A stretch of 64,000 bases of DNA, taken from positions 1 to 64,000 of the forward strand of contig NZ_MLYP01000092.1 in NCBI RefSeq assembly GCF_001866645.1, in the 5' to 3' direction. A program made the translations under genes and the position numbers. The notes under the pieces were generated by a model that was not told the origin of the DNA, did not search any database, and saw only the letters and a list, made by a program, of their open reading frames with translations. This DNA is from Streptomyces colonosanans (GTDB taxonomy: Bacteria > Actinomycetota > Actinomycetes > Streptomycetales > Streptomycetaceae). Positions 49,597 through 57,118 of the stretch are shown piece after piece (the first letter of the stretch is position 1; each line of letters starts with the position of its first letter).

Positions 49597-50370
49597 GTGA
49601 ACCTGCGCGACAAGCTGCGCGGTCTGCTGGTCAGGCTGTACGCACGCCGGGTGGAAGGCCACCTGGACCACGCTCAGGTGCCCAAGCACATCGGCGTCAT
49701 CATGGACGGCAACCGTCGCTGGGCGAAGGCGGCGGGCTCGACCACCGCGCAGGGCCACCGGGCCGGGGCCGACAAGATCGAGGAGTTCCTCGGCTGGTGT
49801 GCCGAGACGGACGTCGAGGTGGTCACGCTGTGGCTGCTGTCGACGGACAACTTCGACAGGCCTGCCGAGGAACTGGGCCCGCTCCTCGGCATCATCGAGG
49901 ACGTCGTCCGCTCCCTCGCCGCCGACGGCCGCTGGCGCGTGCACCACGTGGGCGCGCGCGACCTGCTCCCCTCGCCGATGCAGAACGCCCTCAAGGAAGC
50001 CGAGGAGTCCACCGCCCACGTCGACGGGATACTCGTCAACGTCGCCATCGCCTACGGCGGACGCCAGGAGATCGCCGACGCCGTGCGCTCCATGATGCTC
50101 GACGCCAAGGACAAGGGCACCTCGATGGAGGACCTCGCCGAGTCCGTCGACATCGACATGATCGGCAAGCACCTCTACACCAGCGACCAGCCCGACCCCG
50201 AGCTGGTGATCCGTACCAGTGGCGAGCAGCGCCTGTCCGGCTTCATGCTCTGGCAGACCGCCCACTCGGAGTACTACTTCTGCGAGGTCTACTGGCCGGC
50301 CTTCCGCAAGGTCGACTTCCTGCGCGCGCTGCGTGACTACGCTGCGCGACACCGCCGCTTCGGCGGCTGA
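49597..50370 (+). CDS. uppS: isoprenyl transferase (cis-prenyltransferase)
   Basis: The 257-residue protein has the family motif HIGVIMDGNRRWAKAAG (catalytic Asp in MDGNRRW), GHRAGADKIEEFLGWCAETD, VEVVTLWLLSTDNFDRP, INVAIAYGGRQEI-like VNVAIAYGGRQEIADA, DPELVIRTSGEQRLSGFMLW (RTSGE) and YFCEVYWPAFRKVDFLRAL. It condenses isopentenyl diphosphate on an allylic primer to make undecaprenyl-type lipid carriers for cell-wall synthesis. The start is GTG 49597 with GGAGGGG upstream. Streptomycetes usually have two such genes. Confidence 0.93.
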   Translation: MNLRDKLRGLLVRLYARRVEGHLDHAQVPKHIGVIMDGNRRWAKAAGSTTAQGHRAGADKIEEFLGWCAETDVEVVTLWLLSTDNFDRPAEELGPLLGIIEDVVRSLAADGRWRVHHVGARDLLPSPMQNALKEAEESTAHVDGILVNVAIAYGGRQEIADAVRSMMLDAKDKGTSMEDLAESVDIDMIGKHLYTSDQPDPELVIRTSGEQRLSGFMLWQTAHSEYYFCEVYWPAFRKVDFLRALRDYAARHRRFGG

Positions 50371-50810
50371 TCACTCCCCGCCACGGCCCGCCGGGCACCC
50401 CTCGCCACGGCGGTCCGGGCACGAGTCAGGGCGGGCCGGGCACGAGTCAGGGCGGTCCGGGCATTCCCGTCACCGCGGCCGGGCACCCCGCACACTCCGG
50501 AACGTTCTTCACCCGTTCAGGGGGCAGACGTCCCCGATGAGTTCACCGAGGCGCCAGCGCACGCCGTGGCATGGCGGCGCATGTTCGAGGGCATAAGGGA
50601 AGCAGGTCGACACCCGAACCACGGGTGTCGTATCTCAGTGGACGGCACAGGGCCGTCCACCCGGGAGGCCCTTTGCACCCAGCCCGACCGTGTGGTCACC
50701 GCACGGAGGAAGCGGCGGAGGGCCGGTTCCCGGCCCGCGCATCGCGGCCGGCAACCGGTCCAGGTCCTACTCGTCGCTCCCCGACCTCATCCGAGGGGGT
50801 ACGTCCTTCC
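50371..50810. other. intergenic region with two hairpins and a 21-bp tandem repeat
   Basis: The 440-bp region between uppS and the PIN-PhoH gene holds two identical 20-bp copies of CCGGGCACGAGTCAGGGCGG (50415 and 50436). It also holds two consecutive hairpins: CGACACCCG/CGGGTGTCG at 50608-50630 and GTGGACGGC/GCCGTCCAC at 50639-50660. These hairpins may terminate uppS or fold in the leader of the next gene. No gene is supported here. Confidence 0.55.
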
Positions 50811-52136
50811 GTGGTGACCAGCGCAAAGCGCCCCAAGCCAGACCGGCGCACCTATGTTCTCGACACCAGCGTCCTGCTGGCCGACCCGAACGCCATGAGC
50901 CGCTTCGAGGAGCACGAGGTCGTGCTCCCGATCGTCGTGGTCACGGAGCTGGAGGCCAAGCGGCACCATCCCGAACTCGGCTACTTCGCCCGGCAGGCCC
51001 TGCGCCTGCTGGACGACTACCGCGTGAGTCACGGCCGCCTCGACGCCCCCATCCCGATCGGTGACCTCGGCGGGACCCTCCGGGTCGAGCTCAACCATTC
51101 GGACCCCGGTGTCCTGCCCACCGGCTACCGCCTGGGGGACAACGACTCCCGCATCCTCGCGGTCGCCCGCAACCTGCAGGCCGAGGGGTTCGACGTCACC
51201 GTCGTGTCGAAGGACCTCCCGCTCAGGATCAAGGCGTCCTCCGTCGGCCTCATCGCCGAGGAGTACCGGGCGGAGCTGGCCATCACGGACTCCTCCGGCT
51301 GGACCGGGATGTCCGAGCTGACGCTGCCCGGTGAGCAGGTCGACATCCTCTTCGAGGAAGGGCACGTGCACGTCCCCGAGGCCGCCGGCCTCCCCGTGCA
51401 CACCGGCCTGCGGATCCGGTCGGAGCGGGGGAAGGCGCTGGGGCGGGTGACGCCCGAGGGCATGGTCCGCCTGGTGCGCGGGGACCGGGAGGTGTTCGGC
51501 ATCAAGGGCCGCAGCGCCGAGCAGCGGATCGCCCTCGACCTGCTGCTCGACCCGGACGTCGGGATCGTGTCGATGGGCGGCCGGGCCGGCACCGGCAAGT
51601 CGGCGCTGGCGCTGTGCGCGGGCCTGGAGGCGGTGCTGGAGCGCAGGCAGCACCGGAAGGTGATGGTCTTCCGGCCGCTGTACGCGGTGGGCGGGCAGGA
51701 ACTCGGCTATCTGCCGGGCACCGAGGCCGAGAAGATGAGCCCCTGGGCACAGGCGGTCTTCGACACGCTGTCCGCGGTCACCAGCCGCGAGGTCATCGAA
51801 GAGGTCACCGCCCGCGGCATGCTGGAGGTCCTTCCGCTCACCCACATCCGCGGCCGCTCGCTCCACGACGCCTTCGTGATCGTGGACGAGGCCCAGTCGC
51901 TCGAACGGAACGTCCTGCTGACCGTTCTGTCCCGGATCGGACCGAACTCACGGGTCGTTCTGACCCATGACGTGGCCCAGCGGGACAACCTGCGGGTCGG
52001 CCGGTACGACGGAGTCGTCGCCGTCGTGGAGAAGTTGAAGGGGCATCCGCTCTTCGCGCATGTCACCCTCACCCGGTCCGAGAGGTCCAGGATTGCCGCG
52101 CTTGTGACCGAAATGCTGGAAGACGTACCGATGTGA
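50811..52136 (+). CDS. PIN-PhoH ATPase (PhoH2-like)
   Basis: The 441-residue protein has an N-terminal PIN domain (TYVLDTSVLLADPNAMSRFE, EKRHHPELG-like ELEAKRHHPELG, GDNDSRILAVARNL with the acidic site) and a C-terminal PhoH P-loop ATPase (SMGGRAGTGKSALALCAGLE Walker A; HDAFVIVDEAQSLERNVLLT Walker B; NSRVVLTHDVAQRDN). PhoH2 proteins are RNA helicase/ribonucleases. Both GTG 50811 and GTG 50814 are possible, with GAGGGGG upstream. The family is present in nearly all actinobacteria. Normal length. Confidence 0.9.
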   Translation: MVTSAKRPKPDRRTYVLDTSVLLADPNAMSRFEEHEVVLPIVVVTELEAKRHHPELGYFARQALRLLDDYRVSHGRLDAPIPIGDLGGTLRVELNHSDPGVLPTGYRLGDNDSRILAVARNLQAEGFDVTVVSKDLPLRIKASSVGLIAEEYRAELAITDSSGWTGMSELTLPGEQVDILFEEGHVHVPEAAGLPVHTGLRIRSERGKALGRVTPEGMVRLVRGDREVFGIKGRSAEQRIALDLLLDPDVGIVSMGGRAGTGKSALALCAGLEAVLERRQHRKVMVFRPLYAVGGQELGYLPGTEAEKMSPWAQAVFDTLSAVTSREVIEEVTARGMLEVLPLTHIRGRSLHDAFVIVDEAQSLERNVLLTVLSRIGPNSRVVLTHDVAQRDNLRVGRYDGVVAVVEKLKGHPLFAHVTLTRSERSRIAALVTEMLEDVPM

Positions 52137-52547
52137 CCTGATCACCCAATACGTGGTAGCTACTTGCCAGTTGGCGCCGTTCGGCAAAAATGGAAAGCCT
52201 AGCCGGGCGGCGCCTTCGCGTGTGGCGGATTCCGGGAATCCCCCGGACCAAGGGGATGTGAGCTTTCACACGCAACGCGGAATTGCCACCCGGTGTCGGG
52301 TTGCGGCAGAGTCTCGTTCCTGTCAGGCCCCGCATACGGCACAGCGGTACCCCCAGCGGTAGCGCGCAACCAAAGCACCAACTCCATAGAGCCGTCGTAT
52401 GCCGCCCGAGCTTCACGCTGCGCTTCCTTGAGGGGAGTTGCCCACCGGGCCCGTGCCTCCCGTGACCCCGCTGTTGGGAGGCCAGTGTCAAGGGCACGAT
52501 TGCGTCCGCCAGGGTCACCGAAGCGGGCGATGCTGGAAGGAAACCGT
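52137..52547. promoter_or_regulatory. long leader region of the SLT-domain gene
   Basis: The 411-bp region has no gene. It contains a GCGTGTG/CACACGC pairing around 52219-52275 enclosing GGGAATCCCCCGGACC, and further potential stems. Cell-wall hydrolase genes of Streptomyces often have riboswitch leaders, including the ydaO/c-di-AMP type, but I do not see the ydaO signature motifs clearly here. A promoter may lie near 52150-52200, where the sequence is AT-richer. Confidence 0.45.
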
Positions 52548-53282
52548 GTGAGCCGCATTTCGGTCCGGGGATTCGCAGTGGTCTCGGCCACGGCGGTCAC
52601 CGCTGTCGGAAGCGTCGTCGGAGTCGCCTCGGGCAGCATGGCCCAGCCCAACGACGCCGAGGCGACGGCAAACGACTCGACGCTCCTCCTCGCGGACATC
52701 CCCGCCGGAGAGCAGGCCCAGGTACAGACCGCGTCCCTGACGCAGCAGGCCGACGTCCAAGCCATCGCCGCGGACGCGAGCGCCAAGAAGGACGCCGAGG
52801 CGACGGCCCGCAAGCAGGCGGCTGCCGACGCGATCGCGAAGCAGCAGGCCGCCAAGAAGGCCGAGGAGGACGCCAAGGCACGCAAGGAGGCGGCGGAGAA
52901 GGCCAGCCGCGCCGCCGCGCGCGCCAAGGCCGAGGCCACCACCGCCAGCGCCAGTGCCAGCGCTTCCAGCTTCCCCGTCCAGAGCTCGTACACCGTCGCG
53001 CAGATCCAGGCGATGGCGCGCCAGATGGTGCCGGCCGGCCAGTTCCAGTGCTTCAGCAACATCGTGGACCACGAGTCGAGCTGGAACTACCACGCCGTCA
53101 ACGCCTCCTCCGGTGCGTACGGTCTCTTCCAGGCGCTCCCGGCCGGCAAGTACGTCTCCGCCGGTGCCGACTGGCAGACCAACCCCGCCACGCAGATCAA
53201 GTGGGGCCTCAACTACATGAACGGCCGTTACGGCAGCCCCTGCCAGGCCTGGTCGTTCTGGCAGGCCAACCACTGGTACTGA
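52548..53282 (+). CDS. secreted SLT-domain (transglycosylase-like) protein
   Basis: The 244-residue protein has a signal peptide (RGFAVVSATAVTAVGSVVGV, cut near residue 32) and an Ala/Lys/Glu-rich coiled coil (~65-130, KKDAEATARKQAAADAIAKQ). A small C-terminal lytic domain follows (~150-244): QCFSNIVDHESSWNYHAVNA with the catalytic Glu, GAYGLFQALPAGKYV, and GLNYMNGRYGSPCQAWSFW. It would cut or bind peptidoglycan outside the cell. GTG 52548 follows GGAAGGA; ATG 52530 is an alternative. Strong terminator downstream. Confidence 0.85.
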   Translation: MSRISVRGFAVVSATAVTAVGSVVGVASGSMAQPNDAEATANDSTLLLADIPAGEQAQVQTASLTQQADVQAIAADASAKKDAEATARKQAAADAIAKQQAAKKAEEDAKARKEAAEKASRAAARAKAEATTASASASASSFPVQSSYTVAQIQAMARQMVPAGQFQCFSNIVDHESSWNYHAVNASSGAYGLFQALPAGKYVSAGADWQTNPATQIKWGLNYMNGRYGSPCQAWSFWQANHWY

Positions 53283-53321
53283 GCCGGGAGCCCCCCGCCC
53301 GCGCGCGGTCGCTCAACCTCA

Positions 53322-53356
53322 CGAAGCCCCTCACCGTCTAACGGTGAGGGGCTTCG
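53322..53356 (+). terminator. hairpin terminator
   Basis: A perfect 16-bp stem (CGAAGCCCCTCACCGT) with a 3-nt loop, followed by GTTGTT, lies 39 nt after the SLT gene. Confidence 0.9.
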
Positions 53357-53457
53357 GTTGTTCACGCTCGTAGGCCCTCTCCATGTACCGTCGGAACGGA
53401 CGACTCCAGGGGGGAGTGGTGAGAAGCACCCGGGTACACGGGGGAAGAGGACGGTTC

Positions 53458-54777
53458 ATGTCACAAGTGCCAGGGTGGCTCGGGCGGATCGGCACCGGTC
53501 TTACCCAGATGGGTGAGCGGCTGGACGAACGCCGCGCCGAGGTCGAGAAGGAGCACACCGAAGGCGACCCACCCCCGGTGGTGGACCATGTCCCGCCACC
53601 CCCGGCATACGCCCCCGATGTACCGCCGCAGGCGCGCCCGCACCCCGTCGAGGCGGTGCCCTGGGGCGTAAGGGTGGCGGCCGAGGCGGGCTGGCGGCTC
53701 CTGGTCCTCGCGGGCACGGTCTGGATGCTGATGCGGGTCATCAGCTCCGTACGGCTGGTGGTGCTGGCTTTCGTGGCCGCGCTGCTCATCACGGCGCTGC
53801 TGCAGCCGGCCGTGGCGCGACTGACCCGCTACGGAGTCCCGCGGGGGCTGGCGACGGCGATGACCGCGGTCCTCGGCTTCGTCGTCATGGGCCTGATCGG
53901 GTGGTTCGTGACCTGGCAGGTGATGGAGAACATCGACTCGCTGTCCAGCCAGATCCAGAACGGCATCGACGAGCTGCGCAAGTGGGCGCTGAACGGCCCC
54001 TTCCATGTCACCGACAAGCAGATCAACGAGATCGCGAAGAACCTGCGGAACGCGGTCGGCGCGAACACCGACCAGATCACGTCGGCGGGTCTGGAGGGCG
54101 TCACGGTCGTCGTGGAGTCGATGACGACCATCCTCCTGACGATGTTCTCCACCCTCTTCCTGCTGTACGACGGCCGGCGCATCTGGGAGTGGACGCTGAA
54201 GCTGGTGCCGGCGGCGGCGCGCCCGGGCGTGGCCGGCGCGGGCCCGCGGGCGTGGCGCACGCTGACGGCCTACGTCCGCGGCACGGTGATCGTGGCCATG
54301 ATCGACGCGATCTTCATCGGTCTGGGGATCTACTTCCTGGACGTCCCGATGGCCGTGCCGCTCGCCGTCTTCATCTTCCTGTTCTCCTTCATCCCGCTGG
54401 TGGGCGCGGTCGCGTCGGGCGCGCTGGCGGTGGTGGTGGCGCTGGTCACCCAGGGCGTCTTCACCGGCGTCATGACCCTGGTCGTGGTCCTCGCCGTCCA
54501 GCAGATCGAGGGGCACGTCCTGCAGCCGTTCATCCTGGGCCGGGCGGTGCGGGTGCATCCGCTGGCGGTGGTCCTGTCGGTGGCGGCCGGAGGCATGGTC
54601 GCGGGCATCGGCGGCGCGGTGGTCGCGGTGCCCCTGGTGGCGGTGGCGAACACCGTGGTGGGCTACCTGCGCACGTACTCGCCCGTGGTGCCAGCCGTCC
54701 AGGCACCCCAGGCGGCGGCCCCGGAACCCGCGGCGCCCGAGCCCGCGGCTGCTGCGTCGTCCAACAGCCCGGCGTAG
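53458..54777 (+). CDS. AI-2E family transporter
   Basis: The 439-residue membrane protein has a 75-residue Pro/Glu-rich cytoplasmic N-terminus, two paired helices at ~80-165, an extracytoplasmic helical segment (~165-225, IDSLSSQIQNGIDELRKWAL) and four C-terminal helices with LAVFIFLFSFIPLVGAVASG and IEGHVLQPFILGRAVRVHPL, both diagnostic of the AI-2E (PerM/YdiK) family. Members export autoinducer-2 or exchange ions; the substrate here is unknown. AAGAGGA lies 6 nt before ATG 53458. The Ala/Pro-rich tail is low complexity. Confidence 0.87.
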   Translation: MSQVPGWLGRIGTGLTQMGERLDERRAEVEKEHTEGDPPPVVDHVPPPPAYAPDVPPQARPHPVEAVPWGVRVAAEAGWRLLVLAGTVWMLMRVISSVRLVVLAFVAALLITALLQPAVARLTRYGVPRGLATAMTAVLGFVVMGLIGWFVTWQVMENIDSLSSQIQNGIDELRKWALNGPFHVTDKQINEIAKNLRNAVGANTDQITSAGLEGVTVVVESMTTILLTMFSTLFLLYDGRRIWEWTLKLVPAAARPGVAGAGPRAWRTLTAYVRGTVIVAMIDAIFIGLGIYFLDVPMAVPLAVFIFLFSFIPLVGAVASGALAVVVALVTQGVFTGVMTLVVVLAVQQIEGHVLQPFILGRAVRVHPLAVVLSVAAGGMVAGIGGAVVAVPLVAVANTVVGYLRTYSPVVPAVQAPQAAAPEPAAPEPAAAASSNSPA

Positions 54778-54798
54778 CGAATCCTCGCCCCGGAACGG

Positions 54799-54838
54799 CA
54801 TCGGCCCCCGTCCACCCTGAGGTGGACGGGGGCCGATG
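54799..54838. terminator. bidirectional hairpin terminator
   Basis: A perfect 18-bp stem (CATCGGCCCCCGTCCACC) with a 4-nt loop lies between the AI-2E gene and the end of ahpD on the other strand. Confidence 0.92.
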
Positions 54839-54853
54839 GGTTGCGGTCGCGGA

Positions 54854-55387
54854 CTACTCCGCGAGGACCGCCTCCGCGTCCAGCGTCACGCCGACGGCCT
54901 GGATCACCGAAGCGATCTTGAAGGCCTCCTGGACGGTCTCACGGGACATGCCCGCCTTGACCAGCACCTGCTCGTGCGAGTCCAGGCACATGCCGCAGCC
55001 GTTGATCGCCGACACCGCGAACGACCACAGCTCGAAGTCGACCTTCTCGACGCCGGGGTTGCCGATGACGTTCATCCGCAGACCCGCGCGCAGGGTGCCG
55101 TACTCGTGGTCCGACAGCAGGTGGCGCGTGCGGTAGAAGACGTTGTTCATCGCCATGATGGCGGCCGCGGACTTCGCCGCGGTGTACGCCTCCGGCGTGA
55201 GGTTCGCCTTCGCCTCGGGCTCCAGCTCGCGCAGCACGATCGGCGAGCGCGACGCGATCGCCGTGGCCAGCACGGTGCCCCACAGCTGCTGCGCCGGGAG
55301 GTCGGAGTTACCGATGACCGAACCCAGGTTGAGCTTCAGGTCCTTGGCGTAGTCCGGGACGGCGGACTTCAGGGAGTCGAGGGACAC
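54854..55387 (-). CDS. ahpD: alkyl hydroperoxide reductase AhpD
   Basis: The 177-residue carboxymuconolactone-decarboxylase-like protein has the redox motif NGCGMCLDSHEQVL (Glu/Cys-x-x-Cys/His) at ~129-142 and SPIVLRELEPEAKANLTPEA upstream. In actinobacteria AhpD reduces AhpC using dihydrolipoamide-type reductants. It is 3 bp downstream of ahpC and surely cotranscribed under OxyR. Confidence 0.95.
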   Translation of the reverse strand: MSLDSLKSAVPDYAKDLKLNLGSVIGNSDLPAQQLWGTVLATAIASRSPIVLRELEPEAKANLTPEAYTAAKSAAAIMAMNNVFYRTRHLLSDHEYGTLRAGLRMNVIGNPGVEKVDFELWSFAVSAINGCGMCLDSHEQVLVKAGMSRETVQEAFKIASVIQAVGVTLDAEAVLAE

Positions 55388-55390
55388 GAC

Positions 55391-55945
55391 TCACTCACCG
55401 GCCAGCAGCTTGACCGCGTCGAGGGTCTCGTCGCCCTTGCTCCAGTTGCACGGGCACAGCTCGTCGGTCTGCAGGGCGTCCAGGACCCGCAGGACCTCCT
55501 TGGGGTTACGGCCGACGGAGCCGGCGGTCACCATGGTGAACTGGATCTCGTTGTTCTGGTCCACGATGAAGACCGCACGCTGCGCGAAGCCGTCCTCACC
55601 CTCGATGCCCAGGGCGCGCATCAGCTCGTGCTTCGAGTCCGCCATCATCGGGAACGGCAGGTCGTGCAGGTCCGCGTGGTCCTTGCGCCAGGCGTGGTGC
55701 ACGAACTCGGAGTCACCGGAGAAGCCGAGGACCTGGGCGTCACGGTCGGCGAACTCCTCGTTCAGCTTGCCGAACGCGGCGATCTCGGTCGGGCACACGA
55801 AGGTGAAGTCCTTGGGCCAGGCGAAGACGATCTTCCACTTGCCCTCGTAGGTCTTGTGGTTGATCTGCTCGAACTCCTTGCCCTTCTCCAGCGAGACGCA
55901 GGCGGTCAGTTCGAACTCGGGGAACTTGTCACCGACAGTGAGCAC
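55391..55945 (-). CDS. ahpC: alkyl hydroperoxide reductase AhpC (peroxiredoxin)
   Basis: The 184-residue peroxiredoxin has the peroxidatic Cys in FTFVCPTEIAAFG and the resolving Cys pair in ELCPCNWSKGDETL. It reduces organic and hydrogen peroxides in the cytoplasm. It is the first gene of ahpC-ahpD, divergent from oxyR with a 159-bp shared region. AAGGAG-like sequence precedes the ATG. Confidence 0.95.
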   Translation of the reverse strand: MLTVGDKFPEFELTACVSLEKGKEFEQINHKTYEGKWKIVFAWPKDFTFVCPTEIAAFGKLNEEFADRDAQVLGFSGDSEFVHHAWRKDHADLHDLPFPMMADSKHELMRALGIEGEDGFAQRAVFIVDQNNEIQFTMVTAGSVGRNPKEVLRVLDALQTDELCPCNWSKGDETLDAVKLLAGE

Positions 55946-56104
55946 GTGCTCTCCTTGCAGCGAAGAAACACCCCGGTCTCAAGGCGTTTCTCAATGGGTT
56001 GGACTACATCGATCCTGACACAGGTGCATTGATTCGGGAAATAGCTACACTTGGTCATGTTGATCGGTGATGTCTATCAGTGACTGTAAGTAAGGAGTAC
56101 GCCC
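55946..56104. promoter_or_regulatory. ahpC / oxyR divergent promoter region
   Basis: The 159-bp AT-rich region (TTGATTCGGGAAATAGCTAC, GTTGATCGGTGATGTCTATC) contains candidate OxyR sites: ATAGCTAC and GATNNNNNNATC-like arms around 56060-56083, overlapping where both promoters should be. TACACT near 56046 could be a -10. Confidence 0.55.
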
Positions 56105-57067
56105 ATGGCCGGGCCCAGGACCCACGGGCGCCGTCAGCCCAGTCTCGCCCAGCTGCGCGCCTTCTCCGCCGTCGCCGAGCACCTCCACTTCCGGGACGCC
56201 GCCGCGGCCATCGGCATGAGCCAGCCCGCGCTGTCGGGTGCCGTCTCCGCCCTGGAGGAGGTCCTCGGTGTCACGCTCCTCGAGCGCACCACCCGCAAGG
56301 TGCTCCTCTCGCCCGCCGGCGAGCGCCTCGCCGTCCGGGCCAAGGCGGTGCTGGACGAGGTCGGCGCGCTCATGGAGGAGGCCGAGGCCGTCCGGGCCCC
56401 CTTCACCGGGGCGCTGCGGCTCGGCGTGATCCCGACCGTCGCACCGTACCTCCTGCCCACCGTCCTCAGGCTCGTCCACGACCGCTATCCGCAGCTCGAC
56501 CTCCAGGTCCATGAGGAGCAGACCGCCAGCCTGCTCGACGGTCTCACCAGCGGCCGTCTCGACCTGCTGCTGCTCGCCGTGCCCCTGGGAGTGCCGGGCG
56601 TCGTCGAACTCCCGCTCTTCGACGAGGACTTCGTGCTCGTCACCCCGCTCGACCACCGGCTCGGCGGGCAGGAGGGCATACCCCGCGACGTGCTGCGCGA
56701 GCTGAACCTGCTGCTCCTCGACGAGGGGCACTGCCTGCGCGACCAGGCCCTCGACATCTGCCGCGAGGCCGGCCGGCGGGACGCGCCGGTGACCACGACC
56801 GCTGCCGGACTGTCCACCCTCGTCCAGTTCGTCGCCGGCGGACTCGGCGTCACCCTGCTGCCGCGTACCGCCCTGAAGGTGGAGACCACCCGCAGCGACC
56901 AGTTGCTCACCGGCTCCTTCGCGGCCCCGGCGCCGACCCGGCGCATCGCCCTCGCCATGCGCGCGGGCGCCGCGCGGGCGGCGGAGTACACGGAACTGGC
57001 CGAGGCGCTCCGCGGAGCGCTCCGGCCGCTGCCCGTACGGGTGTTGGACGCCGAAGCGTCGACCTGA
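56105..57067 (+). CDS. oxyR: OxyR-type LysR regulator
   Basis: The 320-residue protein has a LysR helix-turn-helix (LAQLRAFSAVAEHLHFRDAA, AIGMSQPALSGAVSALEEVL) and the OxyR redox pair in EGHCLRDQALDICREAG (Cys residues nine apart, as in E. coli Cys199/Cys208). It senses peroxide and activates ahpC-ahpD. AAGGAG lies 9 nt before the ATG. Divergence from ahpC is the usual actinobacterial arrangement. Confidence 0.93.
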   Translation: MAGPRTHGRRQPSLAQLRAFSAVAEHLHFRDAAAAIGMSQPALSGAVSALEEVLGVTLLERTTRKVLLSPAGERLAVRAKAVLDEVGALMEEAEAVRAPFTGALRLGVIPTVAPYLLPTVLRLVHDRYPQLDLQVHEEQTASLLDGLTSGRLDLLLLAVPLGVPGVVELPLFDEDFVLVTPLDHRLGGQEGIPRDVLRELNLLLLDEGHCLRDQALDICREAGRRDAPVTTTAAGLSTLVQFVAGGLGVTLLPRTALKVETTRSDQLLTGSFAAPAPTRRIALAMRAGAARAAEYTELAEALRGALRPLPVRVLDAEAST

Positions 57068-57069
57068 GG

Positions 57070-57110
57070 CGCGCGTGCGGGCCCCTCCCCGGCGGGGGCC
57101 CGCACGCGCG
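57070..57110. terminator. bidirectional hairpin terminator
   Basis: A 16-bp stem (CGCGCGTGCGGGCCCC) with a 9-nt loop lies between the convergent ends of oxyR and the ABC permease gene. Confidence 0.92.
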
Positions 57111-57118
57111 GCCGGCGA

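Noticed and set aside
52137..52547. ydaO (c-di-AMP) riboswitch upstream of the SLT gene
   Set aside because: The gene context fits, but I could not find the conserved ydaO sequence blocks; kept only as a possible structured leader.
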